In this document: piece by piece, positions 1-5,061 of the stretch
How positions within the stretch are numbered: position 1 is the stretch's first letter
Layout: every line of letters starts with the position of its first letter
NCBI GenBank assembly: GCA_023150195.1
Contig: JAKLLI010000284.1
Coordinates: 1 to 5,061, forward strand
Source of the DNA: Azonexus sp.
Lineage (GTDB): Bacteria; Pseudomonadota; Gammaproteobacteria; Burkholderiales; Rhodocyclaceae
Direction of reading: 5' to 3'
DNA length: 5,061 bases
Notes under the pieces: model-generated
The model's input: only the letters and a program-made list of their open reading frames with translations
Databases searched by the model: none
What the model was told of the DNA's origin: nothing
Program-made: the position numbers and the translations under genes

Positions 1-1322
1 CCCGGCCCCTGACGACCTTCGAAATTACGATTGGAGGTAGACGCACAACGCTCACCCGGCTCGAGACGGTCGGCGTTCATCGCCAGACACATGGAACACC
101 CCGGCTCACGCCACTCAAAGCCCGCCGCGACAAACACCTTGTCCAGCCCTTCGGCTTCCGCCTGACGCTTGACCAGCCCGGAGCCTGGTACTGCGAGCGC
201 CAGTTTGACACTGGCCGCGACATGACGCCCCTTGAGTACCGCTGCCGCCTCGCGCAAATCCTCGATTCGGGAATTGGTACAGGAACCGATAAAGACCTTG
301 TCGACCGCAATCTGGGCAATCGGCATGTTCGGATTTAGCCCCATGTATTGCAGCGCACGCTCCATGCCTTCACGCTTGACCGGATCGGCTTCCTTGGCGG
401 GATCAGGTACCAAGGCATCCACCGCGACCACCATTTCCGGCGAGGTGCCCCAGGTCACTTGTGGGCGAATCTGTTCAGCGTTGAGCGTGACCACGCGATC
501 GAACTGTGCGCCAGCATCCGAATGCAGGGTACGCCAGTAAGCCACCGCCTTTTCCCACACCTCGCCCTGCGGCGAGAACGGGCGCCCCTTCAAATAGTCG
601 ATGGTCTTGTCGTCGACCGCAACAAAGCCCATCCGGGCTCCGCCCTCGATGGCCATGTTGCACAAGGTCATCCGCCCCTCCATCGACAGGCTGCGAATCG
701 CCGAGCCGCCGAATTCGATGGCATAACCCGTCCCACCAGCGGTACCGATCGTCCCGATGATCGCCAGTGCAACGTCCTTGGCGGTAACCCCCTTGCCGAG
801 CTTGCCCTCGACGGCCACCAGCATGGTTTTGGACTTCTTTTGCAGCAGACACTGCGTCGCCAGCACATGCTCGACTTCCGACGTCCCGATACCATGCGCC
901 AGACAGGCAAACGCGCCGTGCGTGGAGGTATGGGAGTCGCCACACACGACAGTCATCCCCGGCAGCGTCGCCCCGTTTTCCGGCCCGACCACATGGAGGA
1001 TGCCCATGCGCGGATCCTTGAAGGGGAAATAGGCCAGCGCGCCCACTTCACGAATATTGGCATCCAGCGTTTCCACTTGTTGCCGTGAAATCGGATCCTT
1101 GATGCCCTCATCCCAATGATCTGTCGGCGTGTTGTGATCCGGCGTGGAGACGATGGAAGAAACCCGCCAGGGCTTGCGCCCCGCCAGCTTCAATCCTTCA
1201 AAAGCCTGAGGACTGGTGACTTCATGGACCAGATGGCGATCGATATAGAGCAGTGCCGTACCGTCGGCTTCCTGATGGACGACGTGGTTTTCCCACAGCT
1301 TGTCGTAAAGGGTCTTCGACAT
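1..1322 (-). CDS. leuC: 3-isopropylmalate dehydratase large subunit, C-terminus cut by window edge
   Basis: LeuC pairs with LeuD to isomerise 2-isopropylmalate to 3-isopropylmalate in cytoplasmic leucine synthesis, using a [4Fe-4S] cluster of the aconitase type. I read an uninterrupted frame of 440 codons from the ATG at 1322 to the left edge. It begins [15 protein letters not shown] and contains [34 protein letters not shown] and [13 protein letters not shown]. The three expected cluster cysteines are present at about C348 (in GSCTNS) and C409 and C412 (in GCSMC). Family members are about 465-472 residues, so roughly 25-30 C-terminal residues lie outside the window. The start matches the usual LeuC N-terminus, but only a weak CAGG lies upstream as ribosome binding site. 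leuD and leuB would be expected further left. It follows the broken MFS gene by 32 bases; an inverted repeat lies in that gap. Confidence 0.97.
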   Translation of the reverse strand, partial: MSKTLYDKLWENHVVHQEADGTALLYIDRHLVHEVTSPQAFEGLKLAGRKPWRVSSIVSTPDHNTPTDHWDEGIKDPISRQQVETLDANIREVGALAYFPFKDPRMGILHVVGPENGATLPGMTVVCGDSHTSTHGAFACLAHGIGTSEVEHVLATQCLLQKKSKTMLVAVEGKLGKGVTAKDVALAIIGTIGTAGGTGYAIEFGGSAIRSLSMEGRMTLCNMAIEGGARMGFVAVDDKTIDYLKGRPFSPQGEVWEKAVAYWRTLHSDAGAQFDRVVTLNAEQIRPQVTWGTSPEMVVAVDALVPDPAKEADPVKREGMERALQYMGLNPNMPIAQIAVDKVFIGSCTNSRIEDLREAAAVLKGRHVAASVKLALAVPGSGLVKRQAEAEGLDKVFVAAGFEWREPGCSMCLAMNADRLEPGERCASTSNRNFEGRQGP

Positions 1323-1336
1323 GGAACCTGAAAAGA

Positions 1337-1363
1337 GTGCAATAAAGCGTGAAATTATTGCAC
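1337..1363. repeat. Inverted repeat (9-bp arms, 9-base spacer) between MFS gene and leuC
   Basis: GTGCAATAA (1337-1345) and TTATTGCAC (1355-1363) are perfect reverse complements. The right arm overlaps the stop codon of the MFS gene. Read on the minus strand, the hairpin is followed by TCTTTT (1336-1331), so it could act as a weak terminator or RNA-processing stem before leuC. The stem is AT-rich, which argues against strong termination. It could instead be a protein-binding operator for leuC. The symmetry is seen directly; the role is inference. Confidence 0.45.
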
Positions 1364-2450
1364 AGGATCCGGCGTTTTTTCCGGTTTGCCCGTGTTGACC
1401 GCGAGCCCTTCATGCATCCAGCAAAAAATCAGCACAAAGCCCGCCAAGGCGAAGAGAGCGCCGATGGAAAATGTCCAACCCGAACCGAGCCAATCCCAGG
1501 TTTTCCCGCTGATCAACGCACCGAGCAAGCCACCGGCACCGAAGGATAGGCTGGAGTACAACGCCTGCCCCCGCCCCTGGGATTTTCCCGGAAACCACTG
1601 GTTGACCGCAGCAATCGCCGAGGCGTGATAAGCGCCAAAGGTCAGGCCATGCAGCAATTGCGCGAACACCATCATCCACGGCCATTCGACGCCCCAGCCC
1701 ATCACCAGAAAGCGCAGCACGGCTGCCGCAAAACACGCCAGCAAAATCGCCCGCAGGCCATAACGCCGCGACAGCTGCGGCATCACCACGAAAACGCCAA
1801 TTTCCGCCACGACGCCCAGTGACCACAGCAAGCCGACCGCAGTCTTGCTGTAACCATGAGCATCGAGGTGAATCGAATAGAACACATAAAAGGCCCCATG
1901 CGCGGCGGACATGGCGAAACAAGCCGACATCAGCGCCAGCACGGCAGGCTGACGCAGGATTTTCCGGATCGAGACACCGTCGACCGGATGCGAGATCCAG
2001 GATGGCGCCAGTGCTCATCACGGCGACGATGAAGCCGACGGATCCCCAAAGCCGAATACGCCCGTAACGTCCACGCTCTTCGTGCAGGTGGTCAAAGGTC
2101 AGCATTTCAACCAGCGGCAGGGCTGCGCTCCAGAAAAACGCCAGCACAGCCATCGCCAGCAACATGCCTGGCAAGCGGTCCAACCAGAAAAATGCGAGAA
2201 ATCCGAGTAATCCAATGGCCCCGGCCAAGCGAATGATGGCCATGCGATGACCAAAGCGGTCAACCAGCCAACCCCAAAGATTTGGGCCAAACAGACGCAT
2301 CAACTGCATCTGTGACATGAGCAGACCAATATCCCAGGCAGAAAATGCCAAGGATTTCAGGTACAAGCCAAAATAGGGCGAGAAGGCGCCAATAAAGGCG
2401 AAATAGAAAAAGTAATAGCCGGAAAGGCGCCAGTAAGGCAGTGTGTGCAT
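1355..2450 (-). pseudogene. MFS transporter (HcaT/MFS_1-like family), disrupted by internal deletion with frameshift
   Basis: This is a 12-helix major facilitator of the HcaT-like group (inner membrane; substrate unknown), now split over two frames. The amino half reads from the ATG at 2450 (MHTLPYWRLSGYYFFYF) through GRIRLWGSVGFIVAV to about 1998, covering helices 1-5. The carboxyl half reads in another frame from about 1999 (WISHPVDGVSIRKILRQP) through YSSLSFGAGGLLGALISG to the TAA at 1355-1357, covering helices 7-12. The two halves sum to about 365 residues against roughly 380-400 for relatives. The loop and helix expected between GAILD and WISHP (helix 6, about 30 residues) are missing, so a deletion not divisible by three is the simplest reading. 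Translation from 2450 stays open in the wrong frame to 1410, giving a 346-residue product with a garbled second half. The start is forced: an in-frame TAG lies at 2462-2460. No clear Shine-Dalgarno is visible. A sequencing or assembly error cannot be excluded. Confidence 0.8.
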
Positions 2451-2472
2451 CCGGCGATTCTACCGGATGCAC
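2445..2472. repeat. Perfect 10-bp inverted repeat covering the MFS start codon
   Basis: GTGCATCCGG (2445-2454) and CCGGATGCAC (2463-2472) are exact reverse complements with an 8-base loop. On the minus-strand transcript the ATG of the MFS gene (2450-2448) lies inside the distal arm and would be base-paired. There is no T-run after it, so it does not look like an intrinsic terminator for the preceding ydcH gene. Together with the lack of a clear ribosome binding site, this suggests translation that is kept low or depends on ribosomes arriving from ydcH. The role is inference. Confidence 0.5.
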
Positions 2473-2490
2473 TCCGGGAAACGAGGCCGA

Positions 2491-2757
2491 TCAGGCCTTG
2501 GCCGCTTCCTGGCCGGCACGATAGGCCAGCAACATGTGATAGAGCTCGTCTTTCAGACGAACGCGCTGCTTCTTCATGTCTTCGAGCGTGAAATCCGCCA
2601 CCGGCATGTCGTGCTCTTCCAGGTCCTCAACCTTGCCGGTCAGACGATGGTAGCTGGCAAACAATTTGGCGAAATGCGCATTACCCACCTTGAGTGCATG
2701 GATGGCATCCGCCAACTCCGGGAATTCGTGATGAAGGTCGTGGTGTTCTACTTGCAT
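2491..2757 (-). CDS. YdcH/DUF465 family small protein
   Basis: An 88-residue cytoplasmic protein of the DUF465 (YdcH-like) family; its biochemical role is not established. It reads MQVEHHDLHHEFPELADAIH, then a predicted long helix with HALKVGNAHFAKLFASYHRL, a short acidic turn (EDLEEHDMP) and a second helix ending KKQRVRLKDELYHMLL. That helix-turn-helix-hairpin layout, with EFPE at the front and LKDELY near the end, is characteristic of the family, and the length is typical. I chose the ATG at 2757 because AGGGAG (2765-2770) lies seven bases upstream and the family motif starts soon after. In-frame sequence further upstream overlaps aroC and lacks similarity. It follows aroC by 56 bases and precedes the MFS gene by 40, so co-transcription is likely. 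Confidence 0.9.
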   Translation of the reverse strand: MQVEHHDLHHEFPELADAIHALKVGNAHFAKLFASYHRLTGKVEDLEEHDMPVADFTLEDMKKQRVRLKDELYHMLLAYRAGQEAAKA

Positions 2758-2784
2758 GGTGTTTCTCCCTGAAACAATAACCGT

Positions 2785-2800
2785 GCCGCATCGCTGCGAC
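2785..2800. repeat. Small hairpin between aroC and ydcH
   Basis: On the minus strand, GTCGCA and TGCGGC can form a six-pair stem (one G-U) closed by the loop GCGA, a GNRA-type tetraloop. No T-run follows, so it is not a clear terminator. It may be chance or a stabilising mRNA element in the aroC-ydcH gap. Confidence 0.2.
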
Positions 2801-2813
2801 AAAACCCTAGATG

Positions 2814-3914
2814 TTACGCGATCTCGCCGGGAATCACGGGCGTTGTGCAACGCACGTCGCCACATTGCGCCCGATGACGCAAGGCATGGTCCATCAACAC
2901 CAATGCCAGCATGGCTTCGGCAATCGGCGTCGCGCGGATGCCCACACAGGGATCGTGCCGCCCCTGCGTTGCCACTTCGATCGGCTGCCCATGCACATCA
3001 ATGGAGCGCCGTGGCTGCGCAATCGATGAGGTCGGCTTGATCGCCATGCTCACCTGAATTTCCTGTCCAGTCGAAATTCCGCCCAACACACCGCCCGCAT
3101 GGTTGCTGGCAAATCCTGCCGGGGTCATTTCATCGCCGTGTTCACTGCCTTTCTGCGCCACCGAAGCAAACCCCGCGCCGATTTCTACGCCCTTGACGGC
3201 GTTGATGCCCATCATGGCATACGCAATTTCCGCATCCAGACGGTCGTAGACCGGCTCACCCCAGCCCGGGGGCACACCGGTCGCCCGCACTTCAATACGC
3301 GCGCCCACGGAATCGAGCGATTTACGCAGATCGTCCATGTAACGCTCAAGTTCGGGCACCAGTGACGCATTCGGTGCGAAAAAAGCGTTTTCGTCAATGT
3401 CTGTTTCAGACACGAAAGGAATGTCGATCGGCCCCAGCGCACTCATCCAGCCACGAATCCGCACCCCATGGCGTTCAAACAGCCACTTCCGGGCAATCGC
3501 CCCGGCCGCGACGCGTACCGCGGTTTCGCGCGCCGAGGAACGACCGCCACCACGGTAATCACGGAAGCCGTATTTTTGGGTATAGGTGTAATCGGCATGG
3601 CCGGGCCGGAACGTCTCGGCAATATTGCCATAATCCTTGCTGCGCTGATCCTGATTACGGATCAGCAGCGCAATCGGCGTGCCGGTGGTTTTTCCCTCAA
3701 ACACACCGGACAGGATTTCCACCGTATCCGGTTCGCGCCGCTGCGTCACATGACGCGAGGTGCCGGGCTTGCGCCGGTCGAGTTCCGCTTGAATATCCTG
3801 CTCGCAAAGGCTCAGCCCCGGCGGGCAACCATCAACCACGCAACCAATCGCGGGCCCGTGCGACTCGCCAAACGAGGTCACGGTCAACAAGGTGCCGAAA
3901 GTGTTTCCAGACAT
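2814..3914 (-). CDS. aroC: Chorismate synthase
   Basis: AroC converts 5-enolpyruvylshikimate-3-phosphate to chorismate, the final common step of aromatic amino acid, folate and quinone synthesis, using reduced FMN as a non-consumed cofactor. The 366-residue protein carries all three family signatures. [16 protein letters not shown] lies at 16-31, [19 protein letters not shown] at about 123-141 and [18 protein letters not shown] at about 318-335. The substrate-binding segment [10 protein letters not shown] is at 46-55, and the two conserved histidines are H19 and H106. The length matches the bacterial family (about 360-370). I chose the ATG at 3914, which gives the usual MSGNTFG start. A TTG at 3929 would add five atypical residues. 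The ribosome binding site is weak (GGA about nine bases upstream). It lies 63 bases after the CBS-domain gene and leads the aroC-ydcH-MFS run. No defect is visible. Confidence 0.97.
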   Translation of the reverse strand: MSGNTFGTLLTVTSFGESHGPAIGCVVDGCPPGLSLCEQDIQAELDRRKPGTSRHVTQRREPDTVEILSGVFEGKTTGTPIALLIRNQDQRSKDYGNIAETFRPGHADYTYTQKYGFRDYRGGGRSSARETAVRVAAGAIARKWLFERHGVRIRGWMSALGPIDIPFVSETDIDENAFFAPNASLVPELERYMDDLRKSLDSVGARIEVRATGVPPGWGEPVYDRLDAEIAYAMMGINAVKGVEIGAGFASVAQKGSEHGDEMTPAGFASNHAGGVLGGISTGQEIQVSMAIKPTSSIAQPRRSIDVHGQPIEVATQGRHDPCVGIRATPIAEAMLALVLMDHALRHRAQCGDVRCTTPVIPGEIA

Positions 3915-3933
3915 GGCAACGATCCACAAACAG

Positions 3934-3957
3934 GGGGCGCGAAGTTTATCACGCCCC
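3934..3957. repeat. GC-rich inverted repeat between CBS gene and aroC
   Basis: GGGGCG (3934-3939) and CGCCCC (3952-3957) are exact reverse complements with a 12-base spacer. On the minus strand it could be a stem at the end of the CBS-gene transcript, but no T-run follows. It surrounds the candidate aroC -10 element, so it may instead be an operator-like symmetry or chance in GC-rich DNA. Confidence 0.3.
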
Positions 3958-3970
3958 GAAACCTCGCCAA
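3943..3970 (-). promoter_or_regulatory. Candidate sigma-70 promoter for aroC
   Basis: Reading the minus strand, TTGGCG (3970-3965) and TAAACT (3948-3943) are separated by 16 bases and lie about 30-55 bases before the aroC ATG, after the CBS-gene stop codon. Each matches consensus at about four of six positions. This would let aroC be expressed independently of the CBS gene. It was found by eye only. Confidence 0.3.
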
Positions 3971-3977
3971 GCCAAGA

Positions 3978-4424
3978 TCAGGCCGCTGGCTCACCCGGCC
4001 AATGCTTGATGTAGTTCTTGAGCATCTGATTTTCGAAGCTCTGCTCTTCCAGAACGGCCTTGGCTACATCGAGAAAAGAAATCACACCCAGCAACTGCGT
4101 TCCTTCCACCACCGGGAGATAGCGCGAATGCTGCTCGATCATCAGGCGCCGCAAATCATTGGCGTCCATCTCGGGATAGGCGGTGACCGGATCACGCACC
4201 ATGACTTCCCCCACCTGAATATCCGGAATCCCGCCCGGCGTGCGCTTCATCGCTGACATCACTTCACGAAAGGTAAGCAATCCGACCATTTTGCCCGCAT
4301 CCATCACCACCAGCGAACCCGCGTCCAGGTCCGCCATGGTTTCAATCGCCTTGGAAAGCGATTGCGTCGGGCTGATGGTATAGAGCACGCCCCCTTTGAC
4401 CCTCAAAATTTCTCTGACCAGCAT
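3978..4424 (-). CDS. Two-CBS-domain protein
   Basis: A 148-residue stand-alone Bateman-module protein. CBS domain 1 spans about residues 5-60 (…SLSKAIETMADLDAGSLVVMDAGKMVGLLTFREVM, split here only by description). CBS domain 2 spans about 73-127, beginning VGEVMVRDPVTAYPEMDAND and ending LLGVISFLDVAKAVLEEQ. The family generally binds adenosyl nucleotides and senses energy state; the ligand and partner of this one are unknown. No membrane segment or fused enzyme domain is present, so it is probably a soluble regulatory or signalling subunit. I chose the ATG at 4424 because GGAGAGG sits five bases upstream; the longer TTG start at 4442 would overlap that site. The gene is transcribed divergently from the HTH gene across an AT-rich gap. 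A 60-base stretch of it (residues 68-86) is repeated exactly at the right edge of the window. Confidence 0.93.
   Translation of the reverse strand: MLVREILRVKGGVLYTISPTQSLSKAIETMADLDAGSLVVMDAGKMVGLLTFREVMSAMKRTPGGIPDIQVGEVMVRDPVTAYPEMDANDLRRLMIEQHSRYLPVVEGTQLLGVISFLDVAKAVLEEQSFENQMLKNYIKHWPGEPAA
4165..4224 (+). repeat. 60-bp direct repeat, copy 1 (inside the CBS gene)
   Basis: Identical base for base to 5002-5061, in the same orientation. It encodes residues 68-86 of the CBS protein, at the start of CBS domain 2, and is in frame with an intact gene, so this is presumably the original copy. Identity stops on the left at 4164 (G here, T at 5001). On the right it runs to the edge of the window, so the true repeat may be longer. 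Confidence 0.95.
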
Positions 4425-4429
4425 GCTTG

Positions 4430-4436
4430 CCTCTCC
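4430..4436 (-). promoter_or_regulatory. Ribosome binding site fixing the CBS gene start
   Basis: GGAGAGG on the minus strand, five bases before the ATG at 4424. It is the strongest Shine-Dalgarno in the leftward genes and decides in favour of 4424 over the in-frame TTG at 4442. Confidence 0.8.
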
Positions 4437-4458
4437 ATTCAAAAAAACGGTTTGAACG

Positions 4459-4487
4459 ATCTTATTGCATATTTATCAAATCAACAA
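4459..4487 (-). promoter_or_regulatory. Candidate leftward promoter for the CBS gene
   Basis: On the minus strand, TTGTTG (4487-4482) and TAAGAT (4464-4459) are separated by 17 bases in AT-rich DNA, about 35-60 bases before the CBS start codon. The match to consensus is partial (three and four of six). Other hexamers in the same AT-rich stretch are possible. Confidence 0.25.
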
Positions 4488-4507
4488 AATCAGTCATGAC
4501 ATATCAC

Positions 4508-4536
4508 TTGCAGTATGAATTCAGCACATATAAACT
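4508..4536 (+). promoter_or_regulatory. Probable rightward promoter for the HTH gene
   Basis: TTGCAG (4508-4513) serves as a -35. TAAACT (4531-4536) follows with a 17-base spacer, or the better hexamer TATAAA (4529-4534) with a 15-base spacer. Transcription would begin near 4541 and run directly into the 22-bp palindrome, leaving a leader of about 70 bases. The assignment is by eye. Confidence 0.45.
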
Positions 4537-4545
4537 AGGACTATG

Positions 4546-4567
4546 ACTTTAGTCATATGACTAAAGT
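4546..4567. promoter_or_regulatory. Perfect 22-bp palindrome, probable operator of the HTH gene
   Basis: The two 11-base half-sites ACTTTAGTCAT and ATGACTAAAGT are exact reverse complements with no spacer. It lies immediately downstream of the predicted -10 and about 42 bases before the HTH start codon, a classic place for a repressor to block transcription. TATGACT also recurs as a direct repeat (4542-4548 and 4556-4562), and a shorter related palindrome GTCATGAC lies at 4493-4500. The neighbouring HTH protein is the obvious candidate binder; that is inference. Confidence 0.65.
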
Positions 4568-4609
4568 ACATAGAAGTAGCCATAACCCATTTAAATACGG
4601 AGAGCCAAC

Positions 4610-4915
4610 ATGAGTACAGTACGTGTGATCGAAAAAATTGATGCCCGCGAAATCCGCCGCAAGCTGGGCCTGAACCAACAACAATTCTGGTCCGCCCTCG
4701 GCGTCACGCAAAGCGGTGGTTCCCGCTACGAAAGCGGCCGCAACATGCCCAAGCCGGTGCGCGAATTGCTGCGTCTGGTTCACGTTGAACAAATCGACAT
4801 CAAGACGATCAAGCGTGAAGACTGGGAAATCGTTGAATATCTCAAGTCCCAGGAGCCCGAGTTGTTCAAGTCGCTGAAGAAGTCGGCTCGCAGCCACGCG
4901 AAAAAAGCCGCCTGA
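4610..4915 (+). CDS. Small helix-turn-helix (XRE-like) DNA-binding protein
   Basis: A 101-residue protein with an XRE/Cro-type HTH in its first half. Helix 1 is about residues 12-20 (AREIRRKLG), helix 2 about 22-30 (NQQQFWSAL) and the recognition helix about 33-43 (TQSGGSRYESG). NMPKPVRELLRLVHVEQIDI then forms a further helical segment. The tail (about 89-101, KKSARSHAKKAA style) is strongly basic and may give extra non-specific DNA contact. No toxin, enzyme or sensor domain is present. It starts at the ATG at 4610 with CGGAGAG five bases upstream and ends just before a strong terminator, so it appears monocistronic. A perfect 22-bp palindrome in its leader suggests autoregulation. It resembles small regulators I associate with betaproteobacteria, but I do not recognise a named gene. 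An orphan antitoxin-like role is possible, though no toxin partner is visible here. Confidence 0.88.
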   Translation: MSTVRVIEKIDAREIRRKLGLNQQQFWSALGVTQSGGSRYESGRNMPKPVRELLRLVHVEQIDIKTIKREDWEIVEYLKSQEPELFKSLKKSARSHAKKAA

Positions 4916-4934
4916 TCTATCGCTCAAAACCTGC

Positions 4935-4981
4935 CAACGGGGCTCAAGGTGCCAAACGCACTGTGAGCCCCGTTGCTTTTT
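4935..4981 (+). terminator. Strong rho-independent terminator after the HTH gene
   Basis: CAACGGGGCTCA (4935-4946) and TGAGCCCCGTTG (4964-4975) form a perfect 12-bp stem. An inner GTGC/GCAC pairing can extend the hairpin, and a run of T follows at 4977-4981. It starts 19 bases after the HTH stop codon. Confidence 0.93.
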
Positions 4982-5001
4982 GTAACTCAGCAGCAAAGTG
5001 T

Positions 5002-5061
5002 TCCATCTCGGGATAGGCGGTGACCGGATCACGCACCATGACTTCCCCCACCTGAATATCC
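5002..5061 (+). repeat. 60-bp direct repeat, copy 2 (window end)
   Basis: Exact copy of 4165-4224. Here it is not part of an intact gene. Read on the minus strand from the edge, the CBS frame enters (DIQVGEVMVRDPV…PEM) and then leaves homology at 5001. It continues as EHFAAELQKATG… to a TGA at 4946-4944 inside the terminator stem, so it cannot encode a complete CBS protein. Nothing else is visible between the terminator and this repeat. Confidence 0.95.

Noticed and set aside
348..1088. Plus-strand open frame of 246 codons
   Set aside because: It lies entirely antisense to the intact, well-recognised leuC. Its composition (rich in R, H, G, P) is typical of a GC-rich shadow frame, and no ribosome binding site or family motif is seen.
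1410..2010. Continuation of the transporter reading frame from 2450 past the junction
   Set aside because: After about 1998 the residues (SGRRCLDPENPASACRAG…) lose all membrane-helix character, while another frame shows a clear transporter half. This is out-of-frame readthrough, not a real domain.
2484..2498. Short AGGCC/GGCCT inverted repeat at the ydcH stop codon
   Set aside because: Only five base pairs and no T-run follow; too weak to call a terminator in GC-rich DNA.
2774..2802. Possible ydcH promoter (TTGTCG, 17 bases, TATTGT on the minus strand)
   Set aside because: Transcription would start at or inside the ydcH ribosome binding site, leaving almost no leader. Cotranscription with aroC is more likely.
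3468..4256. Plus-strand open frame of 262 codons
   Set aside because: It is antisense to both aroC and the CBS gene, crossing their gap, with no recognisable motifs. Both minus-strand genes are intact and carry clear signatures.
4553..5032. Minus-strand open frame of 159 codons over the HTH gene
   Set aside because: It is antisense to the HTH gene, runs through its terminator and operator, and starts inside the 60-bp repeat in a frame different from the CBS protein.
4165..5061. 60-bp repeats as attachment sites flanking a small integrated element
   Set aside because: The enclosed 837 bases contain no integrase, transposase or tRNA target and include part of the intact CBS gene, so a tandem duplication or assembly loop fits better.

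Overview
This window looks like chromosomal DNA from a betaproteobacterium. That rests on the moderately high GC coding style and on the gene set aroC, a YdcH-type small protein, an HcaT-like transporter and leuC in one direction. A Rhodocyclales relative (the Dechloromonas/Azonexus neighbourhood) is my best guess, but this is inference from protein flavour and gene order, not a search result. Most of the content is housekeeping. I did not find a convincing new defence, mobile or metabolic system.

Layout: positions 1-4424 are all minus strand and read right to left. The order is a two-CBS-domain protein (4424-3978), chorismate synthase aroC (3914-2814), a small YdcH/DUF465 protein (2757-2491), an MFS transporter (2450-1355) and leuC (1322 to the left edge, C-terminus cut off). 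Gaps of 63, 56, 40 and 32 bases separate them, so at least aroC-ydcH-MFS, and possibly leuC, may share a transcript. aroC (last step to chorismate) and leuC (leucine synthesis) are both amino-acid biosynthesis genes. The transporter between them is broken: its two halves lie in different frames and about 30 residues, including the sixth membrane helix, are missing at the join near 1990-2010.

An AT-rich 185-base divergent intergenic region (4425-4609) follows. It holds probable promoters in both directions and a perfect 22-bp palindrome just downstream of the rightward promoter. The only plus-strand gene is a 101-residue helix-turn-helix protein (4610-4915), closed by a strong intrinsic terminator (4935-4981). 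Palindrome, HTH gene and terminator together look like a compact, self-regulated, single-gene unit.

The last 60 bases (5002-5061) are an exact direct copy of 4165-4224, which lies inside the CBS-domain gene. This is either the start of an 837-base tandem duplication or a contig-end assembly loop. It is the most anomalous feature of the window and should be checked before anything to the right is interpreted.

Three inverted repeats sit at gene junctions: over the MFS start codon, over the MFS stop before leuC, and in front of aroC. They could affect expression, but this is not proven.
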